This document shows positions 1 through 5,079 of a stretch of DNA of 5,079 bases, piece by piece. How positions within the stretch are numbered: the stretch's first letter is position 1; each line of letters starts with the position of its first letter. The stretch is from Bacteroidales bacterium (GTDB lineage Bacteria; Bacteroidota; Bacteroidia; Bacteroidales; UBA932): the NCBI GenBank assembly GCA_017478685.1, contig JAFVDC010000074.1, positions 1 to 5,079 of the forward strand. The letters are read 5' to 3'. The notes under the pieces were generated by a model that saw only the letters and a program-made list of their open reading frames with translations, searched no databases and was not told the origin of the DNA. Position numbers and translations under genes: made by a program.

Positions 1-592
1 GGACGGAGTACACCGGGCCCTGGAGCCCCGCAAGAACATCCCGGTACGGATAAGCCTCCCTGGTTTCAAAGTTCACAAGGTCTCCGGTGAAAAGGACCAC
101 ATCCGGTTTTTGGGCGTTGACCGTGCTCACAATCCGCTGGATGTAGGGGCTTTTGCCGCCGAAAGAACCAAGGTGGAAATCCGCGATGTGGCATATCCTG
201 AGCCCGTTTGCGGATTCCGGAAGATTATCAAACTTTAATGTGGTTTCCGTAACCGTAAGGTGCTGGGTAACGTAGAAAATGAGCGTAATGAAAAACAGGG
301 ACACCGCCGCCCCAATCCCGGCCGCCACTCCCGCTGGCAGGAAAAGCCCGTTAAGCGCAGCGAGGAATTTGGGGAACTCAAATATGAAAATGAGGTATGA
401 GAACGCCCTCAGGAAGGCCGTGTAGCTTTTCCCGGCGCCAATCGGGGGCAGGCAAATCCCTGCGGCCAGGGTAGGAGCGGCCATTATGGCCAGTACCCAC
501 CACGGCGCACCCCTCAGGAGCGTGAGGCCGATTACGGTGTCGGCAGCAACCCCGAAAAGGAACCAAAAAAGCACGTAAGTCCTGACTTTCAT
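1..592 (-). CDS. Membrane-anchored metallophosphoesterase (YkuE/YaeI-like), C-terminus beyond window
   Basis: Seen: reading leftward from the ATG at 592-590 the frame stays open for 197 codons to the window edge. Residues about 5-108 hold roughly four hydrophobic segments (about 5-26, 31-52, 58-80 and 83-108). A soluble domain follows, with ICHIADFHLGSFGG at about 133-146 (metal ligands D138 and H140) and VVLFTGDLVNFE at about 165-176 (D171). Known: DxH and GDxV(N/D) are the first two metal-binding blocks of calcineurin-like phosphoesterases. The next block, GNHD, usually follows a GPVYxVxGNHD context; this protein reaches GPVYSV at 192-197, so the window cuts just before it. Inferred: a dinuclear-metal phosphohydrolase fixed to the inner membrane. 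Family members include lipid pyrophosphatases and nucleotide phosphoesterases, so the substrate is unknown. It is divergent from the glycosidase operon and not obviously related to it. The start is supported by a -7 box 7 bases upstream. Confidence 0.88.
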   Translation of the reverse strand, partial: MKVRTYVLFWFLFGVAADTVIGLTLLRGAPWWVLAIMAAPTLAAGICLPPIGAGKSYTAFLRAFSYLIFIFEFPKFLAALNGLFLPAGVAAGIGAAVSLFFITLIFYVTQHLTVTETTLKFDNLPESANGLRICHIADFHLGSFGGKSPYIQRIVSTVNAQKPDVVLFTGDLVNFETREAYPYRDVLAGLQGPVYSV

Positions 593-599
593 GATAGTA

Positions 600-630
600 C
601 AAATATAGTAAAAATCTATCGTTTTGCAGA
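600..630 (-). promoter_or_regulatory. Bacteroidota-type promoter for the metallophosphoesterase gene
   Basis: On the minus strand, TATATTTG (607-600) matches the Bacteroidota -7 consensus TAnnTTTG exactly. TCTG (630-627), one mismatch from TTTG, lies 19 bases upstream, within the usual 19-21. Only 7 bases (TACTATC) separate the -7 box from the ATG at 592, so the mRNA should begin within a few bases of the start codon. The -33 box is the weaker half of the call. Confidence 0.7.
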
Positions 631-654
631 ATTTCCCTTTTTTGAGTATCTTCG
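623..654 (+). promoter_or_regulatory. Bacteroidota-type promoter for the GH2-lipoprotein-GH29 operon
   Basis: TTTG (623-626), a 20-base spacer, then TATCTTCG (647-654), which is one mismatch from TAnnTTTG. Initiation a few bases past the -7 box would fall at about 658-662, and the ATG is at 663. The operon transcript should therefore have a leader of about 0-5 bases, with no room for a ribosome binding site. The -33 box abuts that of the opposing promoter (627-630), so the two polymerases probably cannot bind together. The whole divergent intergenic region is 593-662. No clear regulator site stands out in it, apart from a short ATAGTA direct repeat at 594-599 and 605-610. Confidence 0.72.
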
Positions 655-662
655 TGACTGAT

Positions 663-3059
663 ATGAAACAGACCATAACAATTATAGCACTTCTTGCGGC
701 GGCACTTAGCGCCGCGGCGCAGCCTGCGGGCCGGGAATCCTGGAACAGCGGCTGGGATTTCACTAAGGACGGCCAGACCAGAACCGTAAACCTTCCCCAC
801 GACTGGGGCGTGGAGGGGGAATTCAATCAGGAATACCCCGGAGAAACCGGAAAACTCCCCTGGTGGGGCAGGGCGCGCTATGGCAAAACCCTGGAAGTAA
901 GCGCGGAAGACCTTGCAAAGGACATCCGCCTGGAAGTTGACGGCGCCATGTCCAATGCCTCCGTATTTGTGAACGGCATAAAGGCCGGCGGCTGGGCATA
1001 CGGCTACAGCAGCTGGGCCGTAGACCTTACGGAAAGGCTCCAGGAAGGCAAAAACCGCATAGAGATTGTCCTTGACAACAAGCCGGAAAGTTCCCGCTGG
1101 TATCCCGGCGGCGGCATTTACCGCAATGTCTGGATTACCAAGACGGAAAAGACGTCCGTGGCCCACTGGGGTACCTTCATCACCACCCAGATGGCATCCG
1201 GCAAGGCCATAGTTTACAACAAGGTCACCCTCAAGGCTCCCGGAACCTGCATCGCCCGCATATCCACCCGTATCCTCTACAAGGAGGGCAATACGGAATA
1301 TGTGGTGGCCGAAACCCGTTCCGTTGTCGAGGCCTGGGACGGCCGCACGGAAGTCCAGGACTTTGAAATCCTGAATCCCCGCCTCTGGAGCCCGGAGAAC
1401 CCCCGGATGTACATTGCCCGCACCGTGGTGGAAACGGAAGACACAAAGGATGTCTACGAAACTCCTTTCGGCATAAGGACTGCCGAATTCCGCCCGGACG
1501 GCTTCTACCTTAACGGAGAAAAGACCTTCCTCAAGGGCGTGTGCCTCCACCACGACGCCGGAGCCCTTGGCGCGGCATGGAACCATGACGCCTGGCGGCG
1601 CCGCCTTGAAATGCTCAAGGAAATGGGCTGCAACGCCATCCGCATGAGCCACAACCCTCCGGCACCCGAGCTCCTTGACATGTGCGACCACATGGGTTTC
1701 ATGGTGATAGATGAGCTCACGGACACCTGGACCGTCCCCAAAAAGGATAATGGCTACGCCACTCTCTTTGATGAGTGGGCCGAAAAAGACCTCACGGCCA
1801 TGATCCGCCGTGACCGCAACCATCCAAGCATTGTTCTCTGGAGCATCGGCAACGAATGCGGTGAGCAGGGCTGGCCGGAAAGATGGGACATTCCTCGCCG
1901 TCTCACGGACCTCTGCCACAGGGAGGATCCCACGCGCCTTACAACCGCTGGCAACGACAACCCTGGCGCGGCCTTCTCCGGTTATGCCGAAACCATTGAC
2001 GTGTACGGCTTCAACTACAAGCCCCATCTATATGAGAAGTTTATTGAGGAGCATCCCACCCAGCCGGTGTACGGCTCCGAAACCGCTTCCTGCATATCCA
2101 CGCGCGGTTTTTACCTCTTCCCCGTAGAGCAGGAAAAGGGAAAAGGCTGGACAATGGAAACCCCCTTCCAGGTGAGTTCCTACGACCTCTACGCTCCCGG
2201 CTGGGCCTCTAAGCCGGACTATGAGTGGGAATACGAAGACAAGGTGCCGGAGTGCGCCGGAGAGTTTGTCTGGACCGGCTACGACTACCTTGGGGAGCCC
2301 ACTCCCTTCAACATGGACCCTTCCGTTTTCACAAACTTCCATACGGAGGAAGAGAAAGAGGCCTACCGCAAAATGGTGGCCGGATGGGGCCAGCAGATTT
2401 CGGATGTCCCGCTTCCGTCACGCAGCTCCTACTTCGGCATAATGGACCTTGCGGGCTTCCCCAAAGACCGCTACTGGCTGTATCAGTCCCGCTGGCGCCC
2501 GGAAAAGCCTGTGGCCCACATACTTCCGCACTGGACCTGGCCCGGCAGGGAAGGAAAGGTAACCCCTGTCCACGTGTACACTTCCGGAGATGAGGCCGAA
2601 CTTTTCCTCAACGGCAAGTCCCTTGGCCGAAAGCGGAAGGACGGCTACCGCATAGTTTGGGACAATGTCCTGTACGCCCCCGGAACGCTGGAAGTGGTGT
2701 GCTACAAAAACGGCCGCGAATGGGCCCGTGACAAGGTTCAGACCGCAGGCAAGGCCGCAAAGCTCAGCGCCTGCATGGATTATGAGGGGAAAGACCTCTG
2801 CTATGTTGCCGTAGACGTGCTTGACAAGGCGGGAGTGTTGTGCCCGGGAGCATCGGCCACAATAGAATTCAAGGTAAAGGGACCGGCCGAAATTGTTGCC
2901 ACGGACGCCGGAGACCCCACCTCCCATGTGCCGTTCTACAGCCATGAGCTGCCCGCGTTTGCCGGCAAGGCCTCCGTCATTGTGCGCCGTACCGGGAATG
3001 GCCCCATTACGGTATCGGCCTCATCAAAAGGACTCAAAAAAGCAAAGATAACATTATGA
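663..3059 (+). CDS. Secreted GH2 glycoside hydrolase, probable beta-galactosidase (DUF4982-type)
   Basis: Seen: 798 residues from the ATG at 663. A TTG at 624 in the same frame is rejected because the promoter covers it. A signal peptide (1-19, ending ALSAAA before Gln20) has no lipobox, so a periplasmic protein is expected. Order: N-terminal sugar-binding sandwich (about 25-165, with WYPGGGIYRNVW at 146-157), Ig-like domain (about 166-275), TIM barrel (about 276-600), DUF4982-like domain (about 614-685, with AELFLNGKSLG at 645-655), and a C-terminal Ig-like domain (about 698-798). Catalytic residues by family pattern are acid/base E398 in IGNEC and nucleophile E473 in VYGSETAS; RMSHNPP is at 327-333. 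Known: this architecture is common among Bacteroidota GH2 enzymes with retaining beta-galactosidase activity. I see no NxK glucuronidase signature after the nucleophile, which favours galactosidase, but beta-glucuronidase or another exo-beta-glycosidase is possible. It appears intact, is first in the operon, and overlaps the lipoprotein gene by 4 bases. Confidence 0.93.
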   Translation: MKQTITIIALLAAALSAAAQPAGRESWNSGWDFTKDGQTRTVNLPHDWGVEGEFNQEYPGETGKLPWWGRARYGKTLEVSAEDLAKDIRLEVDGAMSNASVFVNGIKAGGWAYGYSSWAVDLTERLQEGKNRIEIVLDNKPESSRWYPGGGIYRNVWITKTEKTSVAHWGTFITTQMASGKAIVYNKVTLKAPGTCIARISTRILYKEGNTEYVVAETRSVVEAWDGRTEVQDFEILNPRLWSPENPRMYIARTVVETEDTKDVYETPFGIRTAEFRPDGFYLNGEKTFLKGVCLHHDAGALGAAWNHDAWRRRLEMLKEMGCNAIRMSHNPPAPELLDMCDHMGFMVIDELTDTWTVPKKDNGYATLFDEWAEKDLTAMIRRDRNHPSIVLWSIGNECGEQGWPERWDIPRRLTDLCHREDPTRLTTAGNDNPGAAFSGYAETIDVYGFNYKPHLYEKFIEEHPTQPVYGSETASCISTRGFYLFPVEQEKGKGWTMETPFQVSSYDLYAPGWASKPDYEWEYEDKVPECAGEFVWTGYDYLGEPTPFNMDPSVFTNFHTEEEKEAYRKMVAGWGQQISDVPLPSRSSYFGIMDLAGFPKDRYWLYQSRWRPEKPVAHILPHWTWPGREGKVTPVHVYTSGDEAELFLNGKSLGRKRKDGYRIVWDNVLYAPGTLEVVCYKNGREWARDKVQTAGKAAKLSACMDYEGKDLCYVAVDVLDKAGVLCPGASATIEFKVKGPAEIVATDAGDPTSHVPFYSHELPAFAGKASVIVRRTGNGPITVSASSKGLKKAKITL

Positions 3060-3799
3060 AAAGGTTAGTTCCCGCCATTTTTGCGGCCATTCTCCTTGTG
3101 AGCGCCTGCGACACCTTCAAGGTGGGCGTGTTTGAAGACGAGATGATTCTGCCCCTTGAGGGCTCCCGGGAAGACTCCCTGTTCTACAAGGTGTCCATCC
3201 AGTATGCCTCCGGCGGCACGCTCATCCCTGCCATGGAACGGATGAACACCGCAATCGTGGCCCAGGCCTTCGACATGGAGGACTCCGACGCCGCCACCCT
3301 TGAGGAAACGGCCGTGCAGTATCGTGAGAACCTCATTGACGAATACATCACGGAGAACTCCGGCATGATAGGCAAGATGCCGGTACTCTCCTGGGAAGAC
3401 AACATCATAGGGGAATTCACAGGGAAGTACAAGGGCTGGAGAAATTACCAGATAAACTACTATTTCTACAGGGGCGGCGCCCATGGCTCCTCCACCTGCT
3501 CCCAGATTGTGTTTGACGCAAAAACCGGAGAGCCCCTCACGGAGGACGCTATCTTTGCCGAAGGATATTTTGAGAACGTGGCAGCCCTCATGCAGGCCCA
3601 GGCGAAGGCCGACATGGAGGCCGAAAACCCCGATGTCCTGGACCTTCTGGAACTGGACCTGGTGGTTCCCAACGGCAATTTCTCCGTGGGCCAGAACGGC
3701 GTCATGTGGCTCTTCCAACCGGACGACCTCCTGCCGCACGCCTTCGGCCCGCTTTGCGTAACCGTGCCCTGGGACAAACTGAAGCCTTATCTCAAATGA
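3056..3799 (+). CDS. DUF3298/RsiV-like lipoprotein of unknown function
   Basis: Seen: 247 residues. The N-terminus MKRLVPAIFAAILLVSAC is a lipoprotein signal with lipobox VSAC, so Cys18 should be lipidated. There is no clear acidic surface-export signal after the cysteine, so location (periplasm or surface) is open. The body fits the DUF4163-DUF3298 layout: an N-terminal part with SIQYASGG (47-54), then YYFYRGGAHGSS (135-146), VFDAKTGEPLTEDAIF (152-167), and a C-terminal block NGVMWLFQPDDLLPHAFGP (214-232) ending in a VPWDKLKPYL segment. Known: this domain occurs in the extracellular part of RsiV (an anti-sigma factor that binds lysozyme), next to the deacetylase domain of PdaC, and in many uncharacterised Bacteroidota lipoproteins. 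The protein has no sigma-binding or enzymatic domain. Both junctions with its neighbours are ATGA overlaps, implying translational coupling. A carbohydrate- or protein-binding role is possible but unproven. Confidence 0.82.
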   Translation: MKRLVPAIFAAILLVSACDTFKVGVFEDEMILPLEGSREDSLFYKVSIQYASGGTLIPAMERMNTAIVAQAFDMEDSDAATLEETAVQYRENLIDEYITENSGMIGKMPVLSWEDNIIGEFTGKYKGWRNYQINYYFYRGGAHGSSTCSQIVFDAKTGEPLTEDAIFAEGYFENVAALMQAQAKADMEAENPDVLDLLELDLVVPNGNFSVGQNGVMWLFQPDDLLPHAFGPLCVTVPWDKLKPYLK

Positions 3800-4998
3800 A
3801 AAGGCTGGTAACCGTCATATTCATGGCCCTGGCGCTGGTCCCCGCCTTTGCGCAGTATGTTCCATCCCCGGAAAACCTGGAGGCCCGCAAGGCCTTCAAG
3901 GAGCACCGGCTTGGCGTTTTCCTCCACTGGGGCATCTACAGCACATATGCGCAAGGGGAGTGGTACCTGTCAGAGCACAAACTGGATTCCACGGCTTACA
4001 TGGCTGCCGCGGGCGGCTTCTGCCCCTCAAAGTTCGATGCAGATGCCTGGGCCCGCGCCTTTGCCGATGCCGGAGCAGGGTATGTCACCTTCACGTCCCG
4101 CCACCACGACGGTTTTTCCATGTACGGAACGCGTGAGAGCGCTTTCAACATAGTGGACGGCACTCCTTTCGGCCGGGACCCTCTTAAGGAGCTTACCGCC
4201 GCCGTGAAAGCCCGCGGGATGCGCATGCAGTATTACTACTCCCTTGTAGACTGGATTCGTCCGGACTATCCAAAAGGCGACAGCGGAATCCCCAAAGACT
4301 CCCTAAAGGCATCCTACAGCCATTATCTGGAGTTTGAGAAGGCCCAGATCCGGGAGCTTATGGCCCTGAAGCCCGGTGCCATGTGGTTTGACGGCCTGTG
4401 GGACCAGCCGGCGGACTTTGACTGGCGCGTGAGGGAACTCTATGACCTCATCCATTCCATCGATCCCGCCTGTCTCATCGGGAACAACCATCACAAGGCG
4501 CCGCTTCCCGGGGAAGACTTCCAGATGTTTGAGAAGGACCTTCCCGGAGGTGCTGTTTCGGCCCTGCCCCTGGAAACCTGCGAAACCATGAACTACGCCT
4601 GGGGTTACAAGGTTGAGGACCAGTGGTACAAGCCCCTGAAAGACATTGTGGCCCTTCTTGTCAAGGCCGTTTCAATGGATGCCAACCTTCTTCTGAACAT
4701 CGGGCCGATGGCATCGGGAGAACTTCCGGCACCGGCTCTGGAGCGTTTGCAGGAGCTTGGCGCATGGATGAGGGAGCACGGCCATACCGTCAACGGCTGC
4801 GGCTCCACCGGCATCCCGCCGGAGCCCTGGGGCGTCACCACCCGCGATGCCAAACACCTTTATATACATATATTGGATCCTTCGGCCCTTCCCGCAGACG
4901 GTATTGTCAAGGTAAGCCTCGGGCGCCGGACATTCTACCGGAAAGTGCCCGCCGTACTTGATCCTGTAGACACAATTCTGGAAATTTTGGTCAATTAA
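3796..4998 (+). CDS. Secreted GH29 alpha-L-fucosidase
   Basis: Seen: 400 residues from the ATG at 3796. An in-frame ATG at 3706 is rejected because the signal peptide starts at 3796 and overlaps the previous stop by 4 bases. Signal peptide 1-19 ends AFA before Gln20, giving a periplasmic enzyme. GH29 marks: RLGVFLHWGIYS (38-49), TSRHHDGFSMY (100-110), MWFDGLWDQP (196-205) with nucleophile D199, GNNHH (229-233), FQMFEKDLPGG (242-252), ETCETMNYAWGY (260-271) and LLLNIGP (298-304). The acid/base is poorly conserved in GH29. E240 and E246 lie at about the spacing seen in the Thermotoga enzyme (D224/E266), and E260 is the other candidate. Known: GH29 enzymes are retaining and release terminal alpha-L-fucose. 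The C-terminal sandwich (about 336-400) is compact, so the protein is at the short end of the family, but it ends naturally (VDTILEILVN) and looks intact. Inferred role: defucosylating glycans before the GH2 enzyme acts. The linkage is not predictable from sequence. Confidence 0.93.
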   Translation: MKRLVTVIFMALALVPAFAQYVPSPENLEARKAFKEHRLGVFLHWGIYSTYAQGEWYLSEHKLDSTAYMAAAGGFCPSKFDADAWARAFADAGAGYVTFTSRHHDGFSMYGTRESAFNIVDGTPFGRDPLKELTAAVKARGMRMQYYYSLVDWIRPDYPKGDSGIPKDSLKASYSHYLEFEKAQIRELMALKPGAMWFDGLWDQPADFDWRVRELYDLIHSIDPACLIGNNHHKAPLPGEDFQMFEKDLPGGAVSALPLETCETMNYAWGYKVEDQWYKPLKDIVALLVKAVSMDANLLLNIGPMASGELPAPALERLQELGAWMREHGHTVNGCGSTGIPPEPWGVTTRDAKHLYIHILDPSALPADGIVKVSLGRRTFYRKVPAVLDPVDTILEILVN

Positions 4999-5017
4999 AA
5001 TATTTTTCTTATCTTTG
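4986..5017 (+). promoter_or_regulatory. Consensus Bacteroidota promoter for a gene beyond the right edge
   Basis: TTTG (4986-4989), a spacer of exactly 20 bases, then TATCTTTG (5010-5017), a perfect match to TAnnTTTG. The -33 box lies inside the last codons of the fucosidase gene, so this promoter grew out of or overlaps coding sequence. Initiation is expected at about 5021-5025. No gene start is certain before the window ends; an ATG at 5051 is open for only nine codons and sits in a hairpin stem. Confidence 0.78.
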
Positions 5018-5019
5018 CA

Positions 5020-5056
5020 GCCCATTTTGCGGATACATAAGAGCCGTAAAATGGGC
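5020..5056 (+). promoter_or_regulatory. Thirteen-base-pair hairpin at the predicted 5' end of the downstream transcript
   Basis: GCCCATTTTGCGG (5020-5032) pairs with CCGTAAAATGGGC (5044-5056) over all 13 positions. The only non-Watson-Crick pair is G5029 with U5047, a wobble in RNA. The loop is 11 bases (5033-5043, ATACATAAGAG). It starts within a base or two of the predicted transcription start, so it would cap the new transcript. The 23 bases after it are AT-rich (5057-5079), as is usual before Bacteroidota start codons. No clean U-run follows the stem, so it is a weak candidate for a classic terminator, though it could also mark or protect the 3' end of the glycosidase mRNA. A ribosomal-protein-type leader, an mRNA-stability stem or a protein-binding operator are all possible. 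Confidence 0.6.
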
Positions 5057-5079
5057 AGTAACTATAATTTATTTATTAA

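Noticed and set aside
624..662. TTG at 624 as an upstream start adding 13 residues to the GH2 protein
   Set aside because: The stretch contains the promoter -7 box, and the added residues would sit in front of a complete signal peptide.
378..2027. A 549-codon open frame on the minus strand, antisense to the GH2 gene
   Set aside because: It is antisense to unmistakable GH2 coding sequence and also runs into the metallophosphoesterase gene in another frame. It has no promoter or recognisable domain, and GC-rich codon use commonly opens the opposite strand.
2418..2945. Minus-strand open frames within the GH2 gene (this one, and 2028-2342)
   Set aside because: No domain, start signal or operon context; they mirror the GH2 codons.
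3065..3739. A 224-codon minus-strand frame opposite the lipoprotein gene
   Set aside because: The plus frame has a lipobox and DUF3298-like blocks; the minus frame is low-complexity and lacks a recognisable family.
3706..3795. ATG at 3706 as start of the GH29 protein
   Set aside because: It would add 30 non-signal residues overlapping the lipoprotein gene. The ATG at 3796 gives a proper signal peptide and an ATGA overlap like the upstream junction.
5020..5056. Hairpin as an intrinsic terminator of the glycosidase operon
   Set aside because: No run of T follows the stem directly, and it sits just after a perfect promoter, which fits a 5' leader better. A secondary 3'-end role is not excluded.
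5051..5079. ATG at 5051 as start of a new gene (MGSNYNLFI, open to the edge)
   Set aside because: Only nine codons are visible and the ATG lies inside the hairpin stem; a start just beyond the window after the AT-rich stretch is equally likely.
1..5079. CRISPR arrays, insertion sequences, tRNA or rRNA genes, phage or integron signatures
   Set aside because: No regularly spaced repeats, transposase-like frames, terminal inverted repeats or RNA gene motifs were seen; the window is almost fully accounted for by four ordinary coding regions.

Overview
The window looks like a chromosomal piece of a GC-rich member of the Bacteroidales (phylum Bacteroidota). Two things point there. The promoters have the Bacteroidota form TTTG, about 20 bases, then TAnnTTTG, with no recognisable Shine-Dalgarno sequences at the gene starts. 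The gene content is also typical: secreted GH2 and GH29 glycosidases whose signal peptides end just before a glutamine. The coding DNA is GC-rich by eye, which would suit high-GC lineages such as Alistipes or uncultured gut Bacteroidales, but genus cannot be settled from this sequence.

Layout. Positions 1-592 (minus strand) hold the N-terminal half of a membrane-anchored metallophosphoesterase; the rest of the gene lies beyond the left edge. A 70-bp divergent intergenic region (593-662) carries two back-to-back promoters whose -33 boxes touch. Both -7 boxes lie only 7-8 bases from their start codons, so both transcripts should be leaderless or nearly so. A tight plus-strand operon follows: a secreted GH2 beta-galactosidase-like enzyme (663-3059), a DUF3298/RsiV-like lipoprotein (3056-3799) and a secreted GH29 alpha-L-fucosidase (3796-4998). 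Both junctions are 4-base ATGA overlaps. The last 81 bases hold a consensus promoter whose -33 box lies inside the fucosidase gene, then a 13-bp hairpin starting at the predicted transcription start, then an AT-rich stretch that probably leads into a gene beyond the right edge.

Working together. The GH29 enzyme would remove terminal alpha-L-fucose and the GH2 enzyme the exposed beta-linked sugar (most likely galactose) from fucosylated glycans in the periplasm. Possible sources are mucin or milk-type oligosaccharides, or fucogalactoxyloglucan side chains. No SusC/SusD pair or regulator is visible, so membership of a full polysaccharide utilisation locus cannot be judged. The lipoprotein wedged between the two enzymes is the least explained gene. 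I see no strong evidence for an entirely new system. The most unusual items are the leaderless divergent promoter pair, the structured 5' leader at the right edge and the lipoprotein locked between two glycosidases.
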